Shown here piece after piece: positions 38,399-48,426 of a stretch of 64,000 nucleotides of DNA (positions are counted from its first letter, which is position 1; each line of letters opens with the position of its first letter). The position numbers and the translations under genes were made by a program. The stretch lies in the NCBI GenBank assembly GCA_016929095.1, contig JAFGJM010000060.1:1-64000 (forward strand), in the 5' to 3' direction. Source of the stretch: Anaerolineales bacterium. GTDB taxonomy: Bacteria > Chloroflexota > Anaerolineae > Anaerolineales > UBA4823. Under the pieces are notes generated by a model. It saw nothing but the letters and a program-made list of their open reading frames with translations. It did not search any database and was not told the origin of the DNA.

Positions 38399-40063
38399 AT
38401 GGGGTTATTCTCCAGGAGTCCACAGCGTTTAAATTTTAATTACATATTTATCTGTCTGCTGTTTATCCTGCATGGGTGTTTTCTGATATGGAATATCGAC
38501 CGTATAGAATTCTTTGGCGAAGATGAAGTGGGGACGGCCCTGGTCAATGCCCGCGTTATTCTCGGACTCACCTCGGGGAATATCTATAATGTTGCTGCGC
38601 CTGTTTCCAGTTCCCACCCACCTGTTCGAAATCTGGTGCAAATCCCTTTTATGGGGCTATTTGGGGTGAATGAGTTATCAATTTTCTTGCCTGGAATATT
38701 GGCTTCCCTGGGCATCTTTTGGGTAGTGTTGAAAATCGGAAGATTATTCCTGAATAAATCGGGCATGATATGCCTCGGATTGTTGTACTGTTTTAGCGCA
38801 GCCTACGTGATCAACCGTTCCCCCAATGCACATGGGTTATTTATTTTATTTGTACTACTCTCTTTTTTATATACCGAGCGTTATCGGGAAAATCAGCGTT
38901 TGGCTTTGTTGGTATTCGCCTGGTTATTTTTGGCTTGCGCCACGCTTACCTATCTGGAAGGAATTTTATTTGCGCCATTAATATTGGCGTGCACCCTAAA
39001 ACCAGGATTGGCAAACGTGCAAAACCGTAAGATCATGATCAGGCAAATGTCTTCCGTTCTTGCTTATGCAATCCCGCTGACAGTATATTTCCTGGTCTTT
39101 TGGATTGCACCGGCTATCCTGCTAAATAAGCCAGTCGGCAATGTGATTCACGTCTTCCAAAGGGGAGGAACGCTTGGTTTTACTCCTGAAAACGTAGGCG
39201 CATTTTTCGCCAATTATTATTTTACGTTCAGCCCGTTTTTTGCTCCGTTACTCTTATGCGCTGTTTTAGCGATATTTTCACGAAGTAAACCAGCCATTCT
39301 GATTCGGCTACTGATTTATTTCAGCCTTCATCTAATTCTCTGGTTGTTATTTTTCACAAATGAGTGCGGACATACGTTATATGATTACCCCGTATTCATG
39401 TTCTTTTCAGCCTATGCTCTTCAAGAAATTTTCGAAGGCATTAAAAATAAACCTGCCAAGGTAATACTGGTGACAATTATCTCGATATTTCTTTTAGGCA
39501 GCGCTTTATATAACATTACCGCCTATAGCGATCCTACCCCTCGTAAATCGATTATTGGTTACCATTGTTTTGAAGATCATCTGCCTTGTGGGGTCAACTA
39601 TGCCCACCAGGTTGGACTGAAATCGGCAGCTTATTGGTTGAGGCAAAATTCTGCCAGCACCGATCTTTATGTCGGTGATGTGGGCGAGTCTATGAACCTG
39701 TTTTACCTGGATAGGAAAAGTGCTAAGTTGACGATCGAGAAACTCATCGATCGACTGGAAACAAATCCGGATATGGACCTGTATGCACAATATTCAATTC
39801 GATACATAGGGTTGACAACATCATCCGAAAATTACTCTCAAAGAGCGGCGTTGTTGGATTGTATGTATAAACCGGTGTTGAAAGTGATACAGGAGGATGG
39901 GCAGGTTTTGATGGTGGTGTGGGATACACAGCGGGACAACGCCCCAAACATGGAATCCATTCAAGTTAACCAGTTCACCAGAGCATTTGATCATGAATAT
40001 GACTCGCCCGGCATGCGCTTTGCCAGTTGGATCGATTATTGGCCAGGAAAATTCCACGAGTAA
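38399..40063 (+). CDS. Polytopic glycosyltransferase-like membrane protein (GT39/ArnT-like)
   Basis: A 554-residue protein with about ten to twelve transmembrane helices in residues 15-385 and a soluble C-terminal domain of about 165 residues. The first periplasmic loop carries FFGEDEVGTALVNAR (Glu41-Asp42-Glu43), the acidic motif expected of lipid-sugar-dependent glycosyltransferases of the GT-C fold (PMT/ArnT group). The second loop has SSHPPVRNL. The C-terminal part (LYVGDVGESMNLFYL) resembles the periplasmic domain of such enzymes. Donor and acceptor are unknown. The gene lies 24 bp after the AbrB-like gene and may form a unit with it. Confidence 0.75.
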   Translation: MGLFSRSPQRLNFNYIFICLLFILHGCFLIWNIDRIEFFGEDEVGTALVNARVILGLTSGNIYNVAAPVSSSHPPVRNLVQIPFMGLFGVNELSIFLPGILASLGIFWVVLKIGRLFLNKSGMICLGLLYCFSAAYVINRSPNAHGLFILFVLLSFLYTERYRENQRLALLVFAWLFLACATLTYLEGILFAPLILACTLKPGLANVQNRKIMIRQMSSVLAYAIPLTVYFLVFWIAPAILLNKPVGNVIHVFQRGGTLGFTPENVGAFFANYYFTFSPFFAPLLLCAVLAIFSRSKPAILIRLLIYFSLHLILWLLFFTNECGHTLYDYPVFMFFSAYALQEIFEGIKNKPAKVILVTIISIFLLGSALYNITAYSDPTPRKSIIGYHCFEDHLPCGVNYAHQVGLKSAAYWLRQNSASTDLYVGDVGESMNLFYLDRKSAKLTIEKLIDRLETNPDMDLYAQYSIRYIGLTTSSENYSQRAALLDCMYKPVLKVIQEDGQVLMVVWDTQRDNAPNMESIQVNQFTRAFDHEYDSPGMRFASWIDYWPGKFHE

Positions 40064-40162
40064 ATGATAGGAGAAAAAATCCGCTGAATAACAGCACCCA
40101 CGTTCATCGCTCTTGACCCACCCGATAATATGGATTAAAATCCACTACCACAACAGCCAATT

Positions 40163-40239
40163 GCCCTCGTAGCTCAGCGGATCAGAGCACTTGCTTGCGG
40201 AGCAAGGGGTCGGGCGTTCGAATCGCCCCGGGGGCGCCA
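40163..40239 (+). tRNA. tRNA-Arg (anticodon GCG)
   Basis: A full cloverleaf: acceptor GCCCTCG/CGGGGGC (one T-G pair), D arm GCTC/GAGC, anticodon arm CTTGC-TTGCGGA-GCAAG with anticodon GCG at 40197-40199, variable GGGTC, T arm GGGCG-TTCGAAT-CGCCC, discriminator G and an encoded CCA (40237-40239). It decodes CGC and CGU arginine codons. Most bacteria use ACG edited to ICG instead. Confidence 0.96.
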
Positions 40240-40246
40240 GTTTCAT

Positions 40247-40272
40247 AGGAGCGGATGCCGCTCCTTTTTTTT
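40247..40272 (+). terminator. Rho-independent terminator after tRNA-Arg
   Basis: The stem AGGAGCGG/CCGCTCCT has a 3-nt loop (ATG) and is followed by a run of T to 40272. It directly follows the tRNA. Confidence 0.9.
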
Positions 40273-40304
40273 GTATACGAATAGTAATGGGAGGATTTTC
40301 GCCG

Positions 40305-41486
40305 GTGTCTGCAGATCAATTTGCAGCAAGCAGCGCCGACACGATCCCTTTGCTTATCCTGGGCGCCGGTCCTGCCGGAATCGCTGCTGCCCTTCGTCTA
40401 ATTCAATATGACCCCGCCTGGGCCAAGTGCTTGATCGTGTTGGAAAAGGCTGCCCACCCACGCCCCAAACCATGCGGCGGTGGTGTGACGTACTACGGTC
40501 AAAAGATGCTTCAATCCCTGGGCATAACATTGCCATTGCCCATCCCTCATGTTGATATCCACGAAATTCAGCTTTCTTATAGACGCCATATCATCCACAT
40601 ATTTGGCAAATCTTTAATCATTGTATTCGAGCGGCAGGCTTTCGATGCGCAACTGGCGCAGTACGCCCGCCAAAAAGGTGTGATCATCCATGAAAATGAG
40701 CCGGCGTTATCCCTGGATATCGATTCCTCGGGTGTGACGGTCGCTACTCCCCAAAAAACATACCGCGCCTTGATCGTCATCGGCGCCGACGGCTGTAATG
40801 GTATAGCGCGACGTTACTTAAACCGCAATATCCCATGCCGGGAAATGGGGCGATTACTCACCGCTCAGCTTCCTGCCCCGGGAGATTCGCTGCTCTTCAC
40901 ACAGCATATTGCCCGCTTCGATTTCACCCCGATTCGTTGCGGATTGCAGGGATATTTTTGGCAATTTCCCATGGTGAAGAAGGGTCTACCGGCGTATAAC
41001 CTGGGAGTTTACGATGCACTGATCAATAAAAACGGCCGGCGGGCAAACCTGCCTGAGTTGTTGACCCAAGGATGCCGTAATCAAGACATCAATACCGCTG
41101 AAAATTTATCCGGATACCCTGTACACCGTTTTGCCCCCAGAAACATTTTCTCCCATCCCCGTCTATTATTGGCAGGGGATGCGGCGGGGGTAGACCCACT
41201 CTTTAGTGAAGGCATTGCCCCATCGCTTAATTATGGGTGTCTGGCGGCAGCCATGGTTCAGGATGCGTTTTACCGGCAAGATTTTTCTTTTCGTCATTAT
41301 CGCCGCTTCCTTTTTAAATCATCTTTGGGAAGGTTTTTACTGTTCCATTGGGCAGTTGCCGGGCTGGTTTACCGCTTTTGCCGTTTCCCACTCTTCATGC
41401 CAATCGTTTGGCTTGGGGGAAACCTGGCTGCCTGGTTGTGGAGCGACCAGCCAACCCAAATCGAATATCAGCCAAAATCTCCTTGA
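40305..41486 (+). CDS. Geranylgeranyl-reductase-family FAD oxidoreductase
   Basis: A 393-residue flavoprotein. The Rossmann dinucleotide motif LLILGAGPAGIAAALRL opens the protein, KPCGGGVT matches the substrate/FAD loop of geranylgeranyl reductases (BchP/ChlP and archaeal lipid reductases), VIGADGCNG is the second FAD motif and LLAGDAAGVDPLFSEGI contacts the FAD ribose/pyrophosphate. It probably reduces double bonds of an isoprenoid chain. I start it at the GTG 40305-40307, which has GGGAGGA 10 bp upstream; longer frames run back into the tRNA. A C-terminal hydrophobic helix may dock it on the membrane. It lies next to surE. Confidence 0.88.
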   Translation: MSADQFAASSADTIPLLILGAGPAGIAAALRLIQYDPAWAKCLIVLEKAAHPRPKPCGGGVTYYGQKMLQSLGITLPLPIPHVDIHEIQLSYRRHIIHIFGKSLIIVFERQAFDAQLAQYARQKGVIIHENEPALSLDIDSSGVTVATPQKTYRALIVIGADGCNGIARRYLNRNIPCREMGRLLTAQLPAPGDSLLFTQHIARFDFTPIRCGLQGYFWQFPMVKKGLPAYNLGVYDALINKNGRRANLPELLTQGCRNQDINTAENLSGYPVHRFAPRNIFSHPRLLLAGDAAGVDPLFSEGIAPSLNYGCLAAAMVQDAFYRQDFSFRHYRRFLFKSSLGRFLLFHWAVAGLVYRFCRFPLFMPIVWLGGNLAAWLWSDQPTQIEYQPKSP

Positions 41487-41498
41487 GGGATATAATTG

Positions 41499-42314
41499 GT
41501 GACTATGGAAGAAATTCAAATTTTATTAACCAATGACGACGGCATTCGTTCACCCGGATTGTGGATGGCTGCCCGTGAGCTTTCGAAATTAGGCTATGTA
41601 CATGTAGCGGCGCCGCGTGACCAGTTTTCCGGAGCCGGGCGCAGCCTGCCCTCCTCCTCCGATGGATTGATTACTACACAACCCATGGAGGTGAATGGTA
41701 AAACCTGGCAGGTATACGCCGTAGGCGCCACCCCTGCACAAGTCGTTTTACACGCTGTTTTGGAAATTATGCCGCGAAAACCCGACCTGGTTGTGGCGGG
41801 TATCAATTACGGTGAAAACCTGGGCACCGGTATCACAGTATCCGGCACAGTGGGCGCCGCTTTGGAAGCCGCCTCCCTGGGTATCCCCGCTCTGGCGATT
41901 TCGCTGGAAACCTGTCAGGAATATCACCTATCGTATTCGACCGATATCGATTTCTCTGCCGCCGGTTATTTTGCGGTGTTTTTTGGAAGGTTGTTGCTTA
42001 AACATTGCCTGCCCTCGGATGTGCATGTGCTCAAAGTGGATGTGCCCTCCGATGCCACACCCGATACACCGTGGACGATCACCCGGCTCTCTCGCATTCC
42101 TTACTATGAGCCGCTGCGTCCTCAACGGACTTCTTGGGATGTTCCAGCGCCATTGCCGTACCGCGTGACAGAAAAACCTCTGGATGATCAGAAAGATTCA
42201 GATGTTTACGCGCTGCGTGTGCAGCGGCAGGTATCGGTGACGCCCCTCAGCCTGGACTTGACCTCACGGGTCGATATGAACGACCTGGATCAGTTGTTGC
42301 GCAGCAATATTTGA
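41499..42314 (+). CDS. surE: 5'/3'-nucleotidase SurE
   Basis: A 271-residue metal-dependent phosphatase that removes phosphate from nucleoside monophosphates (and in some species short polyphosphates). The N-terminal ILLTNDDGIRSPG supplies the metal-binding Asp pair, SGAGRSLP the Ser loop, and GINYGENLGTGITVSGTVGA the Asn-containing active-site loop; LGIPALAISL follows. The ribosome site GAGGG fits a TTG at 41496 or the GTG at 41499; an ATG lies at 41505. It starts 12 bp after the flavoprotein gene and is probably co-transcribed. Confidence 0.95.
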   Translation: MTMEEIQILLTNDDGIRSPGLWMAARELSKLGYVHVAAPRDQFSGAGRSLPSSSDGLITTQPMEVNGKTWQVYAVGATPAQVVLHAVLEIMPRKPDLVVAGINYGENLGTGITVSGTVGAALEAASLGIPALAISLETCQEYHLSYSTDIDFSAAGYFAVFFGRLLLKHCLPSDVHVLKVDVPSDATPDTPWTITRLSRIPYYEPLRPQRTSWDVPAPLPYRVTEKPLDDQKDSDVYALRVQRQVSVTPLSLDLTSRVDMNDLDQLLRSNI

Positions 42315-42339
42315 ACCAATGCCCTATCAACAATAAATC

Positions 42340-42348
42340 TGCTATAAT
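42340..42348 (+). promoter_or_regulatory. Extended -10 promoter element upstream of the cytochrome operon
   Basis: TGCTATAAT is a perfect extended -10 (TGnTATAAT), 72 bp before the ATG of the propeller-cytochrome gene. No good -35 is seen at 16-18 bp, as often with extended -10 promoters. Confidence 0.45.
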
Positions 42349-42419
42349 TTTTATACTTCTGGGTGTTTCCTATTCAAGACAGGTAGAAAAATCAATTTGT
42401 AAAATTTCAAAACGAGATT

Positions 42420-44393
42420 ATGAATGCAAGTCTCGGCTTTAGGGTAAACATAAAGATGGGGGTGGTCTTTGTGTGTGTTCTGCTCGGCGTTTTATTCACG
42501 GTAATCTTGAAAACCCCATTACTGGCAACGGCACAAGACACTTCCTCTTCAGTTACACCCAAATTTTCCAGTTCACTGATTGCAATCACATCGGACGGCG
42601 CATTATTACTGACGGTGAATCCGGACTCAAATTCACTGACTCTGGTAGACACCGCCAGCGGGATGGTGCTCAAGGAGATCCTGGTGGGAGTCGATCCACG
42701 AAGCGTGGCTGTTCACCCGGATGGTGATATTGCTCTGGTTGCCAACCATGGATCGGACACAATATCGATCATAGACCTGACATCCCAAAGCGTTGTAAAC
42801 ACGCTTAATGTTGGCTGCCGCCCGGCGGGAATTGCTGTATCTCCAAACGGGCAATATATAGCTATCACTGAGATGGGTGACGATCAAGTGAAGTTATTTG
42901 ACGGCATCACCCTTGAACCCTTGGATGATATTCAAGTCGAAGACCGCCCGTATGGTTTGGCGTTTACCCCGAACAGCCGCACATTACTGATCTCTCATCT
43001 CTTGAGTGGGGATGTCACCCTGCTGACAATTCAACCATATCGATATTATATGCCGCTGGCGTCCTTGACTAACGATGCAAGGTCTTCACGCCGAGGCATT
43101 TCAACGCTTATAACGGGTAAATCTACGCTATCCGAAAAGGGAAGCGGACACCTGATGTCGAGCATCGCCACATGGGAAAAGGTAGCGCCCGCCCCCGGAG
43201 TGGTAATCAATGGGGCGGGTACGCGCGCCTATCTTCCCCAAACGATGGGCAACGGGCAGGGACTAAACATCACTTTTGATACCACAGTTTTTCCTAAGGT
43301 CTCAGTGCTCGATCTTACGACAAAGACCCACCAAATCGATGAGCACATCTCTTTACCCGAAACTGACCGTCCGGTTGGTTTGCCGTGGGATGCAGCACTT
43401 GCTAAAAATGATGGCGAGTTGTGGGTAGTCAATGCCGCCAGTAATGATATTTCAGTAATCAACATAACCAATCCAATCCACCCCACTCGTCAGGCGAATA
43501 TTCCCGTAGGGGATAATCCCCGCGGCATTCAGATCAATCCGGATGGAAATACGGCTTATGTGAACAATGTCTTGCAAGGCACAGTCAGCGTGATCGATAC
43601 CACGAGCTACACGGTCACCCAGGTGATCACCGTCGCAAATATTCCTCTCCCTCCCGCCCTGTTGAATGGCAAACGCCTGTACAATTCCAGTGCTCAATCA
43701 GAGTTATCAAAGGCGCGCTGGATTAGCTGCAATACTTGCCATATTGAAGGCGAAGCGGATGGTCGCACCTGGAAAGTGCTTTATCCGGGCAGCGTTCCAC
43801 CCGGTGAATTACCCGTTGTTAACCGCAATACAACCAGCCTGCTGGGAATGATCGAAACTTACCCCTTGCGCTGGTCTGCTGAATGGGATGAATCGGCGGA
43901 CAGCGAGTTTAGCATAAGGTTTGAACAATTTGGCGATGGGTTAATCCCCGAAGGCATGAACCCCACCCTGGGAACGCCAAACCAGGGTCGCTCGTATGAT
44001 CTGGATAGCCTGGCACTTTATATTGACAGCCTGACGGCGCCTCCGCGCACCCACATATTGAATGCCCAGGAGCTGCGAGGAAAAGCAATTTTCGAATCGC
44101 CTCAAGCCGGCTGTCAAACATGCCATCCCCCAGCCTTATACACCGATTTAAAAACTCACGATGTGGGTACTGCGGATGGCGAGGGTGAGTGGTATGGACC
44201 TTTGATCGATACGCCAGGTCTGCGCTTTCTTTTTGACAGCGCGCCTTATTTGCACGATGGCAGTGCCGAAAACTTATATGATGTACTTACAACCAAAAAT
44301 ATGGATGATCAGCACGGTGTTACCTCACACCTGAGTGCTCAGGAGCTCGATGATCTGGTTGCTTTTTTGCTTGCGCTGCCTTTTCCTGAATGA
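42420..44393 (+). CDS. Secreted YVTN beta-propeller fused to a di-haem cytochrome c domain
   Basis: A 657-residue exported protein. A long signal peptide (residues 13-37, cut near LLATAQD) is followed by YVTN-type propeller repeats (DSNSLTLVDTASG, VGVDPRSVAVHPDGDIALVA, DTISIIDLTSQSVVNTLNVG, NIPVGDNPRGIQINPDGNT) and a C-terminal cytochrome region with two haem sites, CNTCH at 437-441 and CQTCH at 565-569. RGKAIFESPQAGCQTCH, PYLHDGSAENLYDVL and LSAQELDDLVAFLLALP are typical of MauG/DHOR-like di-haem proteins. About 70 residues near 205-270 interrupt the propeller. First gene of an operon of three exported proteins, so it should hand electrons on outside the membrane. Substrate unknown. Confidence 0.9.
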   Translation: MNASLGFRVNIKMGVVFVCVLLGVLFTVILKTPLLATAQDTSSSVTPKFSSSLIAITSDGALLLTVNPDSNSLTLVDTASGMVLKEILVGVDPRSVAVHPDGDIALVANHGSDTISIIDLTSQSVVNTLNVGCRPAGIAVSPNGQYIAITEMGDDQVKLFDGITLEPLDDIQVEDRPYGLAFTPNSRTLLISHLLSGDVTLLTIQPYRYYMPLASLTNDARSSRRGISTLITGKSTLSEKGSGHLMSSIATWEKVAPAPGVVINGAGTRAYLPQTMGNGQGLNITFDTTVFPKVSVLDLTTKTHQIDEHISLPETDRPVGLPWDAALAKNDGELWVVNAASNDISVINITNPIHPTRQANIPVGDNPRGIQINPDGNTAYVNNVLQGTVSVIDTTSYTVTQVITVANIPLPPALLNGKRLYNSSAQSELSKARWISCNTCHIEGEADGRTWKVLYPGSVPPGELPVVNRNTTSLLGMIETYPLRWSAEWDESADSEFSIRFEQFGDGLIPEGMNPTLGTPNQGRSYDLDSLALYIDSLTAPPRTHILNAQELRGKAIFESPQAGCQTCHPPALYTDLKTHDVGTADGEGEWYGPLIDTPGLRFLFDSAPYLHDGSAENLYDVLTTKNMDDQHGVTSHLSAQELDDLVAFLLALPFPE

Positions 44394-44446
44394 GATGCCA
44401 TAATTGGTCATCTTCCAAGCCCTGGATTGTTCCGAAGGAGCTTGCT

Positions 44447-47400
44447 ATGAAACCGTTTGTCCATTTACGCACCCTGCTCTTACTATTTGCCATGCTGGTT
44501 TGCACCGCAATGTCATCTGCTACAACCAGTATGAAATTAATGGTCACTCTCAGCGGCGCCATCACGCATGGATCAAATCCGGTTTCCAATGTCGCTGTCC
44601 AAAGTATTTGTGATGGCGTATCACAATGGATGACCACCGGTCTTTCCGGGACATATTCTTTCTCAGTGACAGATGGGTCTCACTGTATGTTGTTTGTCCG
44701 TCCCCCCATCGACATGCGCCTGGCATTCCGTAATTGGGGCACCACGATATCCGGAAATACAAGCAAAGATTTCGAACTCGTGGATGGTTACCGCTTGCAG
44801 GGCGAATTCCATACGCCCGATGGTTCAACGTACAATGAATCTTTTTGGATGGGACTTTCTTCTTTCTTCACGGCGCTTCCTGACGGTGAATGGCTTGGAG
44901 AGACCGCGATTAATGGGGCTTTTGATATGGTTATCCCTGCGGTGGATATTTATCGTTTAAATATGGAGGCACCTCCGTATTATGTTTCCAACGATCGCCT
45001 CGACATGCGTTTCGGGGATATGACCGGTGTGGTGATAACATTGCTGGATGCGCCTTGCGAAGGTGTACCCAGCACACCCCCGGATGCCAGCAGAATCACG
45101 GTGAGTGACGCGAATGTTGAAGGAATTGCGGATATCCAGGGCTTGGAGGGGGCTGTTCCTCCATCTGCCAGGGTGATTGTAGTTAACTTGAATTCACGTA
45201 ATATCGTATTTGGCACATCCAATACAGATGGGAGTTTTTCTGTTTCATTGTTTGCTCCATCCGGTTCTGCCATCCTGGTTAAATACGATATTGATGGGTG
45301 GCGTACAAAGGCTCTTATCAATGAAATCATGACCGCTACGAGCGCAGTTACATACCTGGATACCAATCCTCTGCCGGGAACGATCATCAACGTTGGACCA
45401 CAACCTGTCCAATCGGCAAATCAAATGGATTTCTACCTGGCGGGAAATTTTGCCGAAGAACCTTCCCCTTCATATCCGGGAGGGAGATGGGCTGGATGGT
45501 GGATGACGGGAAAAGTTGTCGTACCACCGGGTAATCCTGCGCTTTACGTACCTTTGGCTGGTCAGGTGCAGCTCACTGACCTGGTGATGCACGTGAGTTC
45601 CCCGGCGATGAATTGTACGAATCCGCCCACTCTCAATGTGACATTCGATGTTGCATTACGATACCTTTTCGATATAAACGGGAAACCCCTATATTGGGGA
45701 GCATGGTTTACCTCTCAACTCTTTACACCTACCGGCTTGCCGATTGAACACGAATCGCTGGGAGAGCGACGTTGGATGCCTGCAACAGTATTTTTTAATA
45801 ATTTTACTTGCGACAATACCCATGCGGCTACCAGCACGGTTCAATCAACATCCTTTAACCTACCTGGTGACATGCCTGCCGGGATTTACCAGATTGTACC
45901 CAATGGGCATAACTCAAACGTGCCACTCGCCACATCTTCTCAAGCACCAATGGCCATAATTTGGAATTATCAAGCAAACGCCTCCGATTTACCTCCCTTG
46001 ATCGTGGGTGACCCGGCAGCCCCGCACACACCCTGGACCCTGATGGGAAATTATGTCATCGACGGACGGCGGGGCGTTCAAGCAGTAGAAGACCAGGGGA
46101 GTTTTATCATGGTCAATCGGGTGGTGTATCCCGGAGAGAAATTCGTGCTACCGGCTCGTGATGCACGCACCGGTCAACTATTGACATATCGGCTTGAACC
46201 GGGTTCGTACTGGATTTCCGGCTCCGATAGACGCTTTCCTAATCCTCCTCGCCTGGCTTTGGCACCATCATATGGGGAATTAATGGTTAATATTCAAAAA
46301 CCAGATGGCGAAATTGATGTTCTGGGTCCGGCGCAATTTAGCCAGACTTCTGTGCGTACCCCAACCACACAAAACGGATCGGGTATTGCCGAAGGTACAG
46401 GGCAGATCGATGACCTATACCACCTTACCACGCGAAACGAAACCTTTGATTACCAGTTTTCCCAATATGGAAACTATCGTATAACCTTAAATGGTGTTAT
46501 CCATGATATTTATGGATTAAACTACCAAATCGATAGTACTTATGAAATCGTGGCGGCACGTGTATTGGATATCGATCCGGCTCAGCTACCCACCACGCCT
46601 TATGTTGCCGATAATTACTTCGCGCCTGGCGTACATGTTTACCCTCCCTTCCCAGCCGAGGTGTCAATCGCAGTAACCCAACCAGAGGTGGTCGGCACCG
46701 AGTGTTCGCCAGATAGCTTTGCTATTGATATTATTAATGGACAGGCAAACCATTTCGGTTATTTCTTTCCTCCACCTGGGCAGCTTGTACAGATGGAATG
46801 CCCCGGTGAATTTCGTGTTGATATCCAGGCAATATACACGGATACGGATGGCACACTTTGGGTTGGAAACCAGACCTGGGGCAGCGTGATCGAAAAGGAA
46901 AAAGTCGTGCTTGAAGCCCATGGTCGTCGAGGTATGGATTATACCGGGGATATCAACCCGGAGAACCCTTTCTGGTTCTATGTTCAAGATCTGCCAACCG
47001 AGCTTGTGGGGATAGAGAATTATTACCCCTACTGGAGCGGTGATATCCACTGGGGCAGTCAGGATATCGCTCCCGGAGATTCGATCCACACCATTCTCAC
47101 ATTTAAGGATCTGACCAGCGGTAAAGATTTTTATGGACTTTTGGAAGATGAGTTCCCGAAATGCCAGACCGGTTATCGCTGGCCGCCATCCGACGTTGAT
47201 GCTGAAGGGCTGCGCGATCGCATCAATATCGATGAAGCACCGTTATGTATTTCTACCACCGATGGCAAAGATGCCGTTGTCTTTCCTGACAATATCCACC
47301 TTTGGGGGTATTGGTATGGTTCTTCAGAACGACCGGATGTTCACGTTCGCGAACTTATATCTGAAGATAATATGGGTACTGCATATTGGCGCTTTAATGA

Positions 47401-48415
47401 TACTTATAATATGCAGATTGGCGAAGGAGCGAAAGGCGATTTGCCTCTGGACCTGAAATGGGAGTTTGGCGGTATTGTTTTTCGTTTGAACAATTTCAGC
47501 GTGAACGAATACGCCATCTACAGCTCTTTATGGACTCTCTTACCCGATGGGGGCGATGCCTATGGCTATGCACGCGTCACGGCTCCGTTTCGCGGGGCGG
47601 GGGCGTTGAATGGCGGTCCGATCATGAATTTACAAGGAAAGAACATTGATATGCTCTTTCTCCCGAAAGGCGTGAGGCCGGGAGACATTCTTGAAGTCGG
47701 CGACACCATAGCTTTCTCTGGGCATGTTGGCCCTCCATTGAATGCGCACGTTGACGTGACAATCACTTCTCCAGACGCGACCCAGCATTCCTGTGAAGGT
47801 GACGCCAACAAGATAGGCTGGTTCTACAAGCATACATGTGATTTCATCGCTGACGAACCCGGGCGATGGCTGGTAGATGTACAGGTTGAGTTTGCTAAAG
47901 AATATGTCCCTACCGGGCAAAATATCAAAAATTACAACCAGGGCACAGTTTTAGGTACCAACGGGCAATATGAGTTTTATGTTGTTCCCTCTGACGCGAA
48001 CAGGCTGGAGATCGTTTCTCCAAAGCCCGGTTTCCTCCCGTGGGTGGATGGTCGCGCCCAATCCACCAATCGTATTCAACCGGTGGTAATCCAGGGAATT
48101 GCCCCGGCAGGCACGACATCGATTCATTACACAATTTACGACAAGGGTATGGTCATGGGACAGGGAGAGATATCGCCAGAGTCAAGCGGCTTGTTTTCCT
48201 ACACCTATGATGCGCAAACTTTGCAGAGTACTTTCCCTATGCTAAGCCTATGGGCGCATGAAGGTTTGTGGGAAGGTTTGGCGGATGAGGTTTCAATCCA
48301 TTTTCTCGCCACAGGCACGGATTTTATCCGGGCGGCATCGGTCACCCTGATTGGTGAAGAGGTGTTTGTTGATACGCCGGAAAACATTATCTATCTGCCT
48401 GTGGTCATTCGTTGA
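44447..48415 (+). CDS. Very large exported protein of unknown function with YLP tail
   Basis: A 1322-residue secreted protein. I start it at the ATG 44447, which has GAAGGAG 7 bp upstream and opens the signal peptide MKPFVHLRTLLLLFAML. The longer frame (44390, overlapping the previous stop) lacks these. Two carboxypeptidase-regulatory/Ig-like segments appear early (GAITHGSNPVSNVAVQSIC and ADIQGLEGAVPPSARVIVVN), followed by long beta-rich sequence with NPPTLNVTFDVALRYLFDIN, HRTN-like repeats and a late Ig-like part (VGDTIAFSGHVGPPLNAHVD). Cysteines are few and no CxxCH is present. It ends NIIYLPVVIR, the YLP tail. It lies between two cytochrome genes, 11 bp from the second. I do not recognise the family; a structural or substrate-binding partner of the cytochromes is an inference from position only. 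Confidence 0.85.
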   Translation: MKPFVHLRTLLLLFAMLVCTAMSSATTSMKLMVTLSGAITHGSNPVSNVAVQSICDGVSQWMTTGLSGTYSFSVTDGSHCMLFVRPPIDMRLAFRNWGTTISGNTSKDFELVDGYRLQGEFHTPDGSTYNESFWMGLSSFFTALPDGEWLGETAINGAFDMVIPAVDIYRLNMEAPPYYVSNDRLDMRFGDMTGVVITLLDAPCEGVPSTPPDASRITVSDANVEGIADIQGLEGAVPPSARVIVVNLNSRNIVFGTSNTDGSFSVSLFAPSGSAILVKYDIDGWRTKALINEIMTATSAVTYLDTNPLPGTIINVGPQPVQSANQMDFYLAGNFAEEPSPSYPGGRWAGWWMTGKVVVPPGNPALYVPLAGQVQLTDLVMHVSSPAMNCTNPPTLNVTFDVALRYLFDINGKPLYWGAWFTSQLFTPTGLPIEHESLGERRWMPATVFFNNFTCDNTHAATSTVQSTSFNLPGDMPAGIYQIVPNGHNSNVPLATSSQAPMAIIWNYQANASDLPPLIVGDPAAPHTPWTLMGNYVIDGRRGVQAVEDQGSFIMVNRVVYPGEKFVLPARDARTGQLLTYRLEPGSYWISGSDRRFPNPPRLALAPSYGELMVNIQKPDGEIDVLGPAQFSQTSVRTPTTQNGSGIAEGTGQIDDLYHLTTRNETFDYQFSQYGNYRITLNGVIHDIYGLNYQIDSTYEIVAARVLDIDPAQLPTTPYVADNYFAPGVHVYPPFPAEVSIAVTQPEVVGTECSPDSFAIDIINGQANHFGYFFPPPGQLVQMECPGEFRVDIQAIYTDTDGTLWVGNQTWGSVIEKEKVVLEAHGRRGMDYTGDINPENPFWFYVQDLPTELVGIENYYPYWSGDIHWGSQDIAPGDSIHTILTFKDLTSGKDFYGLLEDEFPKCQTGYRWPPSDVDAEGLRDRINIDEAPLCISTTDGKDAVVFPDNIHLWGYWYGSSERPDVHVRELISEDNMGTAYWRFNDTYNMQIGEGAKGDLPLDLKWEFGGIVFRLNNFSVNEYAIYSSLWTLLPDGGDAYGYARVTAPFRGAGALNGGPIMNLQGKNIDMLFLPKGVRPGDILEVGDTIAFSGHVGPPLNAHVDVTITSPDATQHSCEGDANKIGWFYKHTCDFIADEPGRWLVDVQVEFAKEYVPTGQNIKNYNQGTVLGTNGQYEFYVVPSDANRLEIVSPKPGFLPWVDGRAQSTNRIQPVVIQGIAPAGTTSIHYTIYDKGMVMGQGEISPESSGLFSYTYDAQTLQSTFPMLSLWAHEGLWEGLADEVSIHFLATGTDFIRAASVTLIGEEVFVDTPENIIYLPVVIR

Positions 48416-48426
48416 GTTAATCAAAC

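Noticed and set aside
40191-40304. Upstream extension of the flavoprotein frame
   Set aside because: It would begin inside the tRNA-Arg and cross its terminator; GTG 40305 has a proper ribosome site.
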